DNA from: Pleurodeles waltl
Taxonomy: Eukaryota; Chordata; Amphibia; Caudata; Salamandridae
Assembly (NCBI RefSeq): GCF_031143425.1
Contig: NC_090446.1
Span: 655,733,717-655,797,716, forward strand
Length of the DNA stretch: 64,000 nucleotides
Reading direction: 5' to 3'
Shown here: one piece after another, positions 42,620-54,710 of the stretch
Position numbering within the stretch: the first letter of the stretch is position 1
How the letters are laid out: every line of letters starts with the position of its first letter
Notes under the pieces: generated by a model
Database searches by the model: none
Seen by the model: only the letters and a program-made list of their open reading frames with translations
Told to the model about the DNA's origin: nothing
Position numbers and translations under genes: made by a program

Positions 42620-45407
42620 TGTTGGACTTTCTAGGTTATTCAGGGTCATTCCCAATCTTTTTGCCTCCTGCCTCCTATATTTCTTGACCTGTTGCTGTTG
42701 GTTTTTGAACTCTGAGCACTTTACCACTGCTAACCAGTACTAAAGTGCATATGCTCTCTGCGTAAATTGTATTGTTGATTGGTTTATCCATCATTGGCAC
42801 AGTTGATTTATTAGTATGTCCCTAGTAAAGTGCACTAGAGGTGCCAGGGCCTGTAAATCAAATGCTACTAGTGGGCCTGCAGCACTGGTTGTTCCACCCA
42901 CATTAGTAGCTCTGTAATCATGCCTCAGACCTGCCACTGCAGTGTCTGTGTGTACAGTTTTAACTGTAAATTCGTCTTGGAAAGTGTACCCACTTGCCAT
43001 GGCTAAACCTTCCCTTTTCTTAAATGTCAGACACCCCTAAGGTAGGCCCTAGGTAGCCCCACGGGCAGGGTGCAGTGTATGGTTAAGGTAGGACATATAG
43101 GGGGTCATTCTGACCCTGTCGGTCATGGACCGCCAGGGCCAACGACCGTGGAAGCACCGCCAACAGGCTGGCGGTGCTTCCTGGCCAATTCTGACCGCGG
43201 CGGTAAAGCAAGCAGCGCCGCCATGGGGATTCCGACCCCCTTCCTGCCATCCTGTTCCTGGCGGTCCTTACCGCCAGAAACAGGATGGCGGGAACGGGTG
43301 TCGTGGGGCCCCTGGGGGCCCCTGCACTGCCCATGCCACTGGCATGGGCAGTGCAGGGGCCCCCTAACAGGGCCCCATAAAGATTTTCAGTGTCTGCTTT
43401 GCAGACACTGAAAATCGCGACGGGTGCCACTGCACCCGTCGCACCCCTTCAACTCCGCCGGCTCCATTCGGAGCTGGCTTCATTGTTGAAGGGGCTTTCC
43501 CGCTGGGCCGGCGGGCGGCCTTCTGGCGGTCGCCCGCCGGCCCAGCGGGAAAGTCAGAATGACCGCCGCGGTCATTTGACCGCGGTACGGTCTTCTGGCG
43601 GTTCCCGCCAGGCGGGCGGCTTCCGCCGCCCGCAGGAGTCAGAATGGCCCCCATAGTAATGTGTTTCATATGTCCTGACAATGAAATATTGCTAAATTCA
43701 TTTTTCACAGTTCCAAGGCCTGTCCCTCTCATAGGTAAACATGGGGCTACCTTTAAATCTGATTAAAGTATAGATTCCCTTTGGAAGCGGATGGACATGT
43801 GGAGTTTGGAGTCTCTGAGCTCACAATTTAAAAATACATCTTTTAGTAAAGTTGATTTTAAGATTGTGTGTTTGAAAATGCCACTTTTAGAAAGTGAGCA
43901 TGCTCATACCATTTCTGTGACTCTGCCTGTTTGTGGATTCCCTGTCTGGGTCACTTTGACAGTTGGGCTGGTTGCACCTCACACTAGACAGTGACACAAA
44001 GAGAGCTGGGATATAGCCTGCGTGTCCTGATGAGTCATCTGTGCTAGGAGGGAGGGGAGGAGTGGTCACTCACACCTGAAAGGGCTGTGCCTGCTCTCAC
44101 ACAATGCAGTTTCCAACCCCCTGGTGAGTGTCTGGGGCCTGGCCTGGGCAAGGCAAGATTTCACATTCAAAAGAGACTTTACTTTGAAGGAAGCCTACTT
44201 CAAAGGAGAAATTGGGTATAAGAAGGTGACCAAAACCACAGAGTTTAGAAACCCTTCTGGAAAAAGAGGAACCTCTGCTTGGAGAAGAGCTGAAGAGCCT
44301 GAGCTGAGGAAGAAGAGCTGCCCTTCCTGTGACTGTACTTTGTGGAGCTATCCTGCAGTTGCTGCTTCTGCCAGAGTAAGAGGGCAAAGACTGGACTTTG
44401 TGTGCCTTCCATCTTGAGAAGAACTCTCCAAGGGCTTGATTTAGAGCTTGCCTCCTGTTGTTTAAAGTCTCAGGGACAGCAAAGACTTCTCTCTGCCAGC
44501 ACCTGGAATCTTTGGAGAGACTCCTACTCTGCCATGTGGTGCCTATCCAGTTCCTGGGACCCTGAAAGGAGAAGCTGGCAGCCTAAAAGTAGGAAATCAA
44601 TGCACAGAGCGCCGTGCAGGGAAAAGATCGACGCAACTCCGATCTGTGGCTGAAGAAACGACGCACCGCTGGCTCCGCGGCTGAAAATCGATGCTAGCGG
44701 GAAATGCAACTGAAGAATTGATGCACGGAGCAGGAGAAATGACACGCAGCATTTCTGACGGAGACTCGGAGATCGAAACCCGCGCAGTGTGGTTTTTGCA
44801 TCATCATGCGGCTGGATTTCTGATGCAAGTACCGCTGGGTGTGTAAAAACAACACAAGGCCTGCCCGGACCTGAGAGTGCTGACCAGATCGACGCATCAC
44901 TCTCCTGCGGAGAGAAGGAACGAGGTGCCCTGACCCGACGAAAGGAAAAACGACGCAAGGTCCCGCTTGTGAGTGGAATTGACGCATTGCAAGCCCTGTT
45001 TGACGCACACTTGCCTGTGCGGGGTTATTTTTGACACACCCAACGTACATTTTCACGCTAACGGTGTTAGTGTGTGTTTAAAGCTACTTAAATACTTTTT
45101 TGCATTTTTATTGATAATTTGACTTGTGTATTGTGGATTTTTATAGTTTTGGTCTTGTTTTGTTTAGATAAATATTTCCTATTTTTCTAAACCTGTGTTG
45201 TGTCATTTTGTTTTTATTAAGGAACTGTGCGTGTTGGTACAAATACTTTACACCTAGCACTCTGAAGTTAAGCATACTGCTCTACCAAGCTGCCAAGGGG
45301 GTAAGCAGGGGTTAGCTGAGGGTGACTCTCTTTTACCCTGACTAGAGTGAGGGTCCTTGCTTGAACGGGGGTAACCTGACTGTGAACCAAAGACCCAATT
45401 TCTAACA
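42620..45407 (+). repeat. Younger solo LTR (2788 bp) with TTCTG duplication
   Basis: It begins TGTTGGACTTTC and ends ACCCAATTTCTAACA, flanked by TTCTG on both sides, so it is an entire LTR left by LTR-LTR recombination. It sits inside the older LTR 42173-47085 of the same lineage. It carries a hairpin-train MITE (43100-43652), a series of CGACGCA-rich motifs at 44610-45010, a TTTTTGCATTTTTATTG AT-rich zone and the CACCTAGCACTCTGAAGTTAAG end block. Its open frames have no domains. Confidence 0.88.
43100..43652. mobile_element. Hairpin-train MITE inside younger solo LTR
   Basis: The ends GGGGGTCATTCTGACC and GTCAGAATGGCCCCC are flanked by ATA (43097-43099 and 43653-43655). The interior blocks run in the same order as the 3' LTR copy at 22245: CCTGTTCCTGGCGG hairpin, GGGTGTCGTGGGGCC, GCACTGCCCATGCC hairpin, TTTTCAGTGTCTGC hairpin, GCGACGGGTGC hairpin, GCCGGCTCC hairpin, CCGCTGGGCCGGCGGGCG hairpin, then GACCGC repeats. 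It is therefore the same family in another LTR lineage. Confidence 0.87.
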
Positions 45408-45412
45408 TTCTG
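45408..45412 (+). repeat. Target site duplication TTCTG, right
   Basis: Exact match to 42615-42619 across the 2788-bp solo LTR. Confidence 0.88.
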
Positions 45413-47085
45413 GAAATGAAAAACTCCCAAAGTCATTTTTCATTAATGTGGTACCTGCTCCTCTCATATGCCAGAATTAGGAATTCCTTAATATACTTTT
45501 AAGCTGTAATTCCTAATCAGAAAGGAGTAGCTGCCTCATGTTTCATATTATTGGAATAGTAATGATAAATCACCTTTACTGATAAAGTCAGACTTTTAGA
45601 AAGTGGGCACGTCTCTACCCTCACTACCCTGTGTACCAGACAGCCTATCTTCAATACATGTCTGGTTTGGGCTCGGTGACAGCTACATTTGTGCATTCCC
45701 TTCAGACACCCACAACAAATGATACTCAACTACATCTGCATTAATCTTCAGACTGATGGGTCTTCCTGGGAAGAAAATTGGGAAGGGCTCATACTTCCAC
45801 TTCAAAGGGTAGTAGCCTGAGCCCAAACAAATGGCTGATTACCCATTACTGATAGTCTGGGGCCGCGGCTGGGCTGAAAGGGGGTCTTGCACACTTCAAA
45901 CAGATCTGTTTAAGTCATCCCCTACATCAAAGGCACTTTTGTGTATAAATACTGGGTCTCAGACCCTCTGAAATCAGTACACTACTGGACCTGGAAGAAA
46001 CTATGCTGGAGTATAGGCTGTTTTGTTTAAGGATTGCCATCTTGCTGGGCTTGACTGTTCAAAGGGACTGTTGCTCTGTCTGACTTGAGCTGCCCCGCTA
46101 CCTGCTGACCTCTACCCTGCTGCAGGAACTAAGGATAGCAACAAGAGTGACTCCAAGGTCTTGCTGGTCTGTCCCCGTTTTTCCTCAAGGTCTTAGAGAC
46201 ATCAAAAACCTTGTGAACCACCTGAATCTAATTCCCTGCACCCTTCCACAAGCAAAAGCACTCCCCTGTCTGGGAACATTTCTAATTGCCAGCTGGTGCC
46301 AGAGATTAGATCTTATTTTTAACTCTAGCACCACCCTGCCAAAGTGAGCTTTCCTTTTAAATTTCCCCAGTGAGTGCGGTGCTTAATCAGATCTGCACCA
46401 GCTTTGCCGATGTGAACCTTCAGTTTGATTTTCCGTGCTCGAGGAAGAGTGCCTCTCTGCAGCCGAGTGCCCTCTCCAGTCTCTGTGTGGCCGCACGGCT
46501 GTGTGCCTTACCTCTGCCCTGAAACGGGGTTGCCACATGATCCGTTGAACCGCAGCTGTCTTCCACAACAGGTACTGTACTTACCAGGTCCGTGTGATCT
46601 GTTGCTGGCCTGCGGCATTCCGGGCAGTTGGGGAAAGAAAGGGAGTGATATTCCAGTCTCTTCAAGTCCATAGAGAGCTGTTACGATGTAGACAACAGTC
46701 ACTGTGTCAGTTTTAAGACATTACTGTAAAAGCTTTACAAGGAGCCCAGTTTGTTTTCAAAGCACTGCTTTGATATGTGTAAAAATGAATAACTTGTAAT
46801 CTACTTACTTGATTTTTTTCGCTTTGATCTTATTTTATTCCTATAAATATTACTATTTTCCTAAACCTGTGTAGCGTCTTCTTGGGGTGTTTTCATTGGG
46901 TTACTGTGTGTGTGTTGCACAAATACTTTACACATTGCCTCTTGGGATACGCCTGCTCTGTGCCAAGCTACCAGAGGGTGAACACTGGCTATCTTGGGTG
47001 TGTATCTCATTTGCCCTGTCTGGAGTGGTGGTTTCTGCATGACATATCTTCATACTCTAGCCAACCAGAAACCCCATTTCTAACA

Positions 47086-47524
47086 CCTTCTGGCAGCCTT
47101 TCGCTTTGTAAACAGACACACTCTATTCCTCTTTTGCATTTTTACAGCATGAGAGGATCAGAACTCTCCAATTTCTTGGTGATGTTTTACTTGAGTATCA
47201 TGCCCAAATCCTGACTAGTGTCCAAGAGTCTGCTGCATTGTCCCCTACATCCCTATGCCCAACAAAGCTATTGGGTTTGGGAATTATCATATGACCCACA
47301 ATTCTTCATAGATTCTAATTTCTGACATCATTAGGAGTTCTACCATTTTACTCAAACTCAGGAAGTAACATATTCTCCTGTCTTGAAAATACACCATAAC
47401 CAAACATAAAACAACTACTACATATATTACAGAGATCTCTATACAAAATGTAAAAACATTGCTAAGCTGCATATTAACCTACAATTTTCAAATTGGATGT
47501 GTGGGTTTATTTCCACAACACATA
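47086..47524. other. Gene-free stretch
   Basis: AT-rich sequence without recognisable frames or repeats. Confidence 0.4.
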
Positions 47525-47689
47525 GGGCCTGACTTTGATGGAGGGGATTACTCTGTCATAAACGTGATGGATATCCCGTAACCACATTACAAGTTCCATA
47601 GGATATGATGGAACTTGTAATACGGCGGGCGCAATATCTGTCACGTTTGTGATGGAGTAATCCCCTCCGCCAAGGTCGTAATCAAGCCC
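47525..47689. mobile_element. Compact MITE, 165 bp
   Basis: GGAGGGGATTACTC near the left end faces GAGTAATCCCCTCC near the right end, with outer GGGCCTGACTTTG and CGTAATCAAGCCC. The centre has a TTACAAGTTCCAT facing ATGGAACTTGTAA hairpin, so even this small element combines terminal and central palindromes. Noncoding. Confidence 0.75.
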
Positions 47690-47938
47690 ATTGTCTTTAA
47701 ATCTTAGACATGCACATTTAGCTCTTCCTAGTGTAATGTCATTTTCTGTTTTTTATTATTCATCTCTGTTTTATTATCAGTGATTTCCTTTTCTTTTATG
47801 GTCAATTGTCTCTCCTTTTTCTTTCACCCTACTTTTTGTTTCACACACCACAATTCTATTCGTGTTCCATACTGTTCCATCTTGTACTTTGACACATTTG
47901 TTCCCACCTTAATTACTTCCTAGTGTTCTAAGAATTTA

Positions 47939-48094
47939 GGCCCGTATTTATACTTTTTTTGCGCCGCATTTGCGTCGCTTTTTGACGCAAAAACGGCGCA
48001 AACTTGCAAAATACCATTGTATTTTGTAGGTTTGCGCTGTTTTGCGTCAAAAAACGGCGCAAATGAGGCGCTAAAAAAAGTATAAATACGGGCC
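47939..48094. mobile_element. Compact Harbinger-type MITE, 156 bp, TTA duplication
   Basis: The perfect termini GGCCCGTATTTATAC and GTATAAATACGGGCC are flanked by TTA at 47936-47938 and 48095-48097. Inside, TTTGCGCC/GGCGCAAA and TTTTTGACGCAAAA-type palindromes dominate. The same family begins at 63935 and contributes fragments at 6800-7114. Confidence 0.9.
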
Positions 48095-48097
48095 TTA

Positions 48098-48729
48098 ATT
48101 TCCCCTCTCCATCCCATTCATGGTTGTTTCACTCAAACATTTTGACCATCACACACACAAGTAAACTTCGCATTGTTTCACTATCGTATCAGGCCATGTA
48201 ATATTTCTAGCTATTTCTTGACGTTCTCTTCAATTTCTTTGGTATCACATCTGCTATTCAAGTCCACACCACCTAACATCAATAGAAGTTTGAGTATCCT
48301 ATCTCTTGCTAACTAAAACAACATATTTTTTGTGGTATCGTGACAGTGAATGTATTTAAATGGTATTTGTTGAAGTATGCAGAGAATGCTAGTGTGCATG
48401 GCACCATGTTTGCATCTATTCGATCTCCATCTTCTGATTCTCCAAGGTCTTGCTCCCTCTCCTTCCTTAATTTCTTAAAGGAATCAAGTGTGTTAAATAT
48501 TAGTGATCCATACATTCTCTAAATGCCCTTCTTTCCTCTTTGTTCCATTATTATCTTTGCCTCTAGGAGGGCTGAACTCCAGAACGCCTGAAAGCTTCTC
48601 TTTACAATGCTCTATGACATGGCTACGTTGGAGATATTTACCAAAACTGAGTTTTGATAACAGGTGAAATCATTTGCTAGCTGTGTGTAGGTTGTATTGT
48701 GACACGATGTCCAAACATCTTGTAACTCT
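48098..48729. other. Gene-free stretch
   Basis: No domain-bearing frames and no clear repeat structure were seen. Confidence 0.4.
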
Positions 48730-49788
48730 GTGATCCGAAAAAATCCAATGCAATAAATCCTTGCATCCATCACGTGTTTTATCAGAGTTTTGTGCCATAC
48801 AGGAGTCTCCCCTCTTAATGTGTTACAATTTAATCTACCTCAAAGCAGACCTCCAGCAAATTACAGGGGTTCTCTTAATTGCTGGCAGTGGGTGGGGGAG
48901 CATTGTTGCATACACCGGGGGGAATAAGTCTAGGAGTTCAAGAACTACCTCACACCGCACGGTTGTCCTTCTATCAAAACAGCCAGTCATAAAGTAGAAT
49001 TTATTGCCTAGAGTAAAACTGGAAATGCGGTATCCCTAAAGCATCATTAAATGGGGCCCATGTACATTTCGGAAATAATTGACTCTGCCCAACTATAGGA
49101 ACGTGCTTAGTTGTTAATGTAGGGATGGGAAAAACGGCAGGGGGAGGGGACGCGAAGAGTTCTGTATGATGAATATGATTCGTGGGGTTAATACCATTTT
49201 AAAAAGTAGCCCCTTTCCAGTATGGTAATCGCTCATCCCTCCATTACTGTTTCGGTGACAAAATGTAATTCCTAATTCCGTTTGATGTCTTTCGGTATCG
49301 TCAGGCGCAGGTTTAAAATTGGTATCAGCTACTCTCAAGCGGGTAGTTTATATGTTGCCTGGAACTGCACCTGCTTCTTTCATATATGTGTATTTCTCCC
49401 AATTTACACTAAAACCCAAGGCCTTGTGACACGTCTCTAAGATATGAAATATTCTGAGGTAGCAAACTGTCTGGTCGCTGAGCGAATAAGAACTGGTCAT
49501 CTGCATGTAGGCTGTCTTTGAATCCGTTCTTCCATTGAAAGACTCTAGGCTGGGCGTCCTGTTCGAAAACGCTCTGCCCACAGGGATGTAAATATTACTT
49601 TAATACATTTGTGGAAGTGCTGACCAAATGCTATCCTTTGAAGCACTCGGTGCTTGAGAGGCCTGTGGACTGCATCAAGGACCTTTTTAAAGTATTTTCC
49701 GCCTAGTGCTGCTTGAGCCCTGTACGTTTTCTCTCGAGCTTCAGACAATGTTAGGTACCTCTTCATAGAATAAAGCCTTTTTGGTGAC
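48730..49788 (-). pseudogene. L1/Tx1-like LINE RT remnant, downstream half
   Basis: Three overlapping frames on the minus strand follow the order of an L1-type RT: RIAFGQHFHKCIKVIFTS (region after motif A), ALGFSVNWEK (just after the catalytic box, itself lost to frameshift), then GKGLLFKMVLTPRIIFIIQN and LPLPFFPSLH, the post-palm region of L1/Tx1 proteins. Weaker similarity (LGIPHFQFYS) continues to about 48990. Many stops and frameshifts mark it as old. It is the continuation of 52393-53035, the two being separated by a nested MITE and L2. Confidence 0.68.
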
Positions 49789-49791
49789 TAT

Positions 49792-52389
49792 GGGGGTCAC
49801 ACCGCCACCCACATCGCCGGACACACGCTTGACCCTATCTTCTCCCCCAGCAAACCACAGCTGTGTACATTTCACATTCCGACGCGAGACCCGCCACCTC
49901 CGCACTCAACCCATCCCTCGTCGACAGTGGAACAAAATCCCCGAAGAGCAACTCTTCTCCGCACTCGCCGTCAACCAACCTACCCTCACCACCGACCCCA
50001 ACGACGCAGCCCTCAGCCTCTCGAACTGGATTTCCAACTGCGCAGACAACCTTGCTCCCCTCAGACGCATGCATCAACAGGCCAGTACCAAAAAACCTCT
50101 CTGGTTCTCTGACACCCTCAAAGAATCGAAGAAAACATGTCGCGCCCTCGAGAAGGCCTGGCGCAAGGACCACACCACTGACAACATGACCGCCCTCAAA
50201 AACGCAACCCGTGAACACCACCACCTGATCCTCGCAGCCAAAAGGAACTTTTTCACCGACAGACTGGACAAAAACAGCCACAACAGCAGAGAACTTTTCA
50301 GCATCGTCAAAGAGTTCTCCAACCCTAACGCCAACGCCGTCACGCCCTCACAAGACTTGTGCAACTCCCTCGCCACCTTCTTCCATCGCAAGATCAGCGA
50401 CCTCCACGACAACTTCGGACACCAGACCCAACCAAGCATCACCGAACCTACACCCCCGGCCATCACCCTCAACGACTGGACCCACATCAACACTGAAGAA
50501 ACCAAAACCACCATGAACTCTATCCACTCCGGCGCCCCATCGGACCCCTGCCCTCACTTCATCTTCAATAAAGCCGACTACATCATCGCCCCGCACCTCC
50601 AGGCCGTCATCAACTCTTCTTTTTCTTCTGCTACCTTCCCCGAAAGTTGGAAACACGCCGAAGTCAACGCCCTACTAAAGAAACCTACGGCTGACCCTAG
50701 CAACCTGAAAAACTTCCGCCCCATCTCGCTCCTCCCCTTCCCTGCCAAGGTAATAGAGAAGACCGTCAACAAACAGCTTACCACCTTCCTGGAAGACAAC
50801 AACCTGCTCGACCCTTCACAAACCGGATTCCGAACCAACCACAGCACTGAAACCGCCCTCATCTCAGTCACAGACGACATCAGAACCCTGATGGACAACG
50901 GTGAAACAGTCGCCCTCATCCTCCTCGACCTCTCGGCTGCCTTCGACACCGTCTGTCACCGCACCCTAATAACCCGCCTCCGCTCCACCGGGATCCAAGG
51001 CCAGGCCCTGGACTGGTTTGCCTCCTTCCTCTCAAACCGATCTCAAAGAGTTTACCTCCCACCGTTTCGCTCAGACCCCACCGAGATCATCTGCGGCGTA
51101 CCTCAAGGCTCATCGCTCAGCCCGACACTCTTCAATGTCTACATGAGCCCCCTCGCCGACATCGTACGCAAGCACGACATCATCTTCACCTCCTTCGCCG
51201 ACGAAACCCAACTTATACTCTCCCTCACCAAGGACCCCGCCAGAGCCAAGACCAACCTTCAAGAGGGCATGAAGGACGTCGCAGATTGGATGAGGCTCAG
51301 CCGCCTAAAGCTGAACTCTGACAAAACAGAAGTCCTCATCCTCGGCAACACCCCGTCCGCTTGGGACGACTCCTGGTGGCCCACGGCCCTCGGCACCGCA
51401 CCGACCCCGGCAGACCACGCCCACAACCTCGGCTTCATATTGGACCCTCTTCTCACCATGACCAAGCAAGTCAACGCCGTGTCCTCCGCCTGCTTCCTCA
51501 CCCTCCGCATGCTCCGCAAGATCTTCCGCTGGATCCCCACCGACACTAGAAAAACCGTGACCCACGCCCTCGTCACGAGCCGCCTGGACTACGGCAACAC
51601 CCTCTATGCTGGGACCACCGCTAAACTCCAAAAACGCCTGCAACGTATTCAAAATGCCTCGGCCCACCTCATCCTCGACGTACCCCGCAACAGCCACATC
51701 TCCGCACACCTGAGACACCTGCATTGGCTCCCAGTCAGCAAAAGAATCACCTTCCGACTTCTCACCCACGCACACAAAGCCCTCCACAACAAGGGACCGG
51801 AATACCTCAACCGTCGCCTCAGCTTCTACGCCCCCACCCGTCTCCTCCGTTCCTCTGGCCTCACGCTCGCTGCCGTCCCTCGCATCCGCCGCTCCACGGC
51901 GGGTGGGAGGTCCTTCTCCTTCCTGGCAGCCAAGACCTGAAACACCCTCCCCACCAGCCTCAGGACCACTCCGCATTCCGGAGACTCCTCAAAACCTGGC
52001 TTTTCGGGCAGCAGTAACCCGCCCTTCCCCCTAGCGCCTTGAGACCCGCACGGGTGAGTAGCGCGCTTTATAAATGTTAATGATTTGATTTGATTTGATT
52101 ATGACCCTGACGGATGACGGAGAAGCGGCGGTCTTACCGCCAACAGGCTTGCGGTAAATATTTTGCAATTATGACCCATGGTAATCCGCCACTTTTCCGT
52201 TCCGCCTGCTGGGCTGGAGACCCGGGTCTCCAGCCCAGCAGTCGTCACAATACCTCCGGCGGTATTTTGACCCGGCTGACCGCCATGGATTTCACGAGGT
52301 TTGAAACCGCCATGAAATCCATGGCGGTAAGCACTATCAGTGCCAGGGAATTCCTTCTCAAAAGACCGCCGAGGTCAAAATGACCCCCC
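49792..52389. mobile_element. Hairpin-train MITE split by an L2 insertion
   Basis: The left fragment is GGGGGTCA at 49792-49799; the right fragment starts ATGACCCTGACGG at 52101 and ends GAGGTCAAAATGACCCCCC at 52389. TAT flanks both outer sides (49789-49791 and 52390-52392). The right part has the usual hairpins (GGCGGTCTTACCGCC, GCTGGGCTGGAGACCC facing GGGTCTCCAGCCCAGC, CCATGGATTTCA facing TGAAATCCATGG). Joined across the L2 these give a MITE of about 300 bp with the family termini. Confidence 0.72.
49800..52100 (+). pseudogene. 5'-truncated L2-like LINE with long RT frame
   Basis: The copy begins in the end of the endonuclease (HIAGHTLDPIFS read in another frame at about 49813-49848), then shifts into a long frame open to 51940. 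RT motifs in order: NFRPISLLPFPAKVIEK, LDPSQTGFRTNHSTETAL, LLDLSAAFDTV, CGVPQGSSLSPTLFNVY, the catalytic box as SFADETQLIL (51194-51214; Glu replaces the second Asp), LNSDKTEVL, NLGFILD, SRLDYGNTLYAG, LHWLPVSKRI. A TGA at 51938-51940 falls where L2 proteins continue with WNxLP. The 3' end reads GCGCTTTATAAATG followed by a TGATT-type tail to 52100. Base composition is GC-rich against its surroundings. Confidence 0.88.
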
Positions 52390-52392
52390 TAT

Positions 52393-53035
52393 GTACCTGT
52401 ATGCAAGCATCATTGCCAGCATTTATCTAAGGGTTTGACATCCACATTTATCAATGATATTGGCTGGTAGGAGGTACATTCCTTGAGGACTCTGTCTGGA
52501 TTTGGGATCACTGACATTGTGGCACCCATTTAATCATATAGGAGCGTGCCTGTGCTCAGTTCCTTATCAAACAATGCTTGCAGGTGTGGTCTTCGCAGCT
52601 AAGTATATTTTTTTATGGTGACCCACCAGAAATCCATTTGGGTCAAGGATTTTACCAGAGGGCATAGCTGAGATTGCTTGCTAGATCGCTTATGATGACG
52701 GAGATATCCAGTTCCATTTTATAGGCAAGGGACAAGGTCTTAATAATTAGATCACTCACAATTAGGCCTTCCACTTCCTATTATACCTTGCAAAGATTTC
52801 TTCAGGTCCTCTGGCTTCCGTGACCAAGCGCCCATCTGAGTCCAGTATCGATGGAACGATTAGAGCCCCTGTCTATGAGCTACCCACTTCATACAACAGC
52901 TATCAGCCTTGTCGCTATCTCATATATTCTGTGCTGCATGATCAGCCAGGCATATCAGGTTGAGTGCGGCACTACTCCCTAAGCTCGGCCTTTGCTGCTT
53001 TTACTTGCCTGACAGGGGAGTATTTCAAGGATTTG
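52393..53035 (-). pseudogene. L1/Tx1-like LINE RT remnant, upstream half
   Basis: On the minus strand a short readable piece gives SYQPISLINVDVKPL (around 52425-52470), the conserved start of L1-type RT. Upstream is degenerate similarity to the L1 linker (SGKILDPNGFLVGHHKK around 52630-52680). Immediately downstream on that strand the MITE at 52389 interrupts, and the RT resumes at 49788. The plus-strand open frames here are incidental. Confidence 0.6.
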
Positions 53036-54710
53036 GGGGGCCCTGGGCCAAACGTATTTTGGGGGCCCCTGTTCAGAACAGTTTTGCATTTATGATCCAA
53101 TTTCAGCCTGTTCATGATCTCTTTGGCTAGTCACTGACGTTGCATAGGCACAGTCATCCAAATTTTAAATGTGCTTATATCCAATATTCTGGAATAGTGA
53201 TTAATATTTTAACATAGCAGCATTTCACTAATATTACTGTAAATAATCTCTATGACACCCTCCCATTTCTCATATGTAAGGTCCTGTTTTGATCTAAAAC
53301 AACCTTTTTATGGATGTTGCATGAAACAGAAACACAATATTCTTCTGCAAAATGTCGGAATCAGACTCTCACATCACACACATTTAAAATAAATTAAAGG
53401 AAAACGGTTTCTAAAACAATCTGTTTGGGAATTCTTCAAGGTCATCAGGGCAAGGATCTCTGCAGAACTGAGTTGGCACTCTCATGGGCATCCTGAAAGG
53501 TTGGGCCCCTGAGCCAGAGCCCACTTTGCCCATGTCTCAATTGTATGAGAGTGGTTTATGTCTTTGTGTTGTCCAAGTTTGTCTCCAAGGTTCTAATTAG
53601 TTCCTCTAGGTGCTTAATCTCCCACTCGTTTCGTGTACAATAAGACATGTCCCGCATTATGACTATTGTTTCAATGGCTTCCAAGTGGGTTATCTCTGTG
53701 TAGACCAAACCCATATCTATCTCAAAGTATTTGGAATGACGTCTAGTGGGAGATCTGTAAATTGCTAATTTCTTATCCACCAGGCCTTCAATGTCGACAC
53801 TTCACTTGGACACCTATCCAATCTCCTGATGTACATACGAACTGGATCATGGTGGGAGATACTCGTGGTAAAATCTGCCCTTCTGAGATTGGGGTAGATT
53901 CTGCCATTGGTACAAAAAGATTATCTTCCTCCCAAGAAGCATTTGTCACTCGCAAACACAGATAACTGCCAGTCTACTAGGACTTGGAGAGTAGAATGCA
54001 TGGGTATATCTGTTCTTTCCCAGCATCCATGTGAATCACTTATCTCTTTGCATACTGGGGCTGGATTACTCATGTGCATTGTGTCTTCTGTTCCCTAATA
54101 ATAGGATATGAAAGGCAAAGTGATGGGGTTGCCGACAACTATACCTATTCTTTCTCCCAGATCGTCTCTGCCTCTGGTGTTCTTAAGGGGACCGTTGTCG
54201 CTCAATACTCCGTGGTTGATCCTTATGTTCAGCATCATTTTCCTGCTCTTTGTCCACGGTTTCACTTCCATTGTCCTAATTGCAGTGTGTAGCAACAAGC
54301 AACACAAGGCAAGGCAGGAGCTGTCTGCAAGATGTCAGCTTCTGCTCAACAGTTGCATGCTGTGTGCAAGATGTCAGCTTCTGTTCGACAGTTCTGTAGA
54401 GCGCTGGACCTGAGAATGTCCACCACTCAACAATACAAAAAACGGCTGGCACACGAAGTGCTAGTAGAAACTGGTGACAGCATGGAGCCCTAATGAAGCA
54501 AGTGACAGAAACATCCATACCACAGTACAGTAGGCAACCTGCACACAATGATCAGTGGGGAAATGCTAGTTAGAGGCTTTCAATGTTTTGCACAGGAATA
54601 GAGAAACAGTGATCAGTAAAAGCTAGAGAGGACTGCTAGTACTTCACGATTAAAGAGAGAATGAATCACTCAGCAGATACCATCATTTTACCTGAGGCAG
54701 TTGGTACCAT
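53036..54710. other. Gene-free stretch
   Basis: GGGGGGCCCTGGGCC at about 53034 and GGTTGGGCCCCTGAGCC at about 53499 could be ends of a nonautonomous element of about 480 bp. A duplicated piece (AAGATGTCAGCTTCTG at about 54328 and 54369) lies near 54300-54400. No recognisable protein. Confidence 0.4.

Larger units (their letters stand above)
42173..47085 (+). repeat. Older solo LTR (outer), split by a younger LTR
   Basis: The parts 42190-42619 and 45413-47085 form one LTR once the insert 42620-45412 is ignored. The left part shares with the insert CTGAGCACTTTACC, GTGCTAAAGTGCATGTG-like DNA, GGCCTGTAA.TGAAATGCTACTAGTG and CACCCCTAAGGT.GGCCCTAGGTAG. The right part shares CTAAACCTGTGT, ACAAATACTTTACAC, CCAAGCTACCA and the terminal CCATTTCTAACA ending at 47085. 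Divergence is clearly larger than between the young LTR pairs. The left terminus is unclear, abutting the MITE at 41539-42172, which may sit at or inside it. No internal domain follows. Confidence 0.65.

Noticed and set aside
49781..49799. Counting the first residues of the long L2 frame as its true N-terminus
   Set aside because: These bases belong to the flanking target duplication and the MITE end GGGGGTCA; the L2 copy is 5'-truncated and starts at about 49800.
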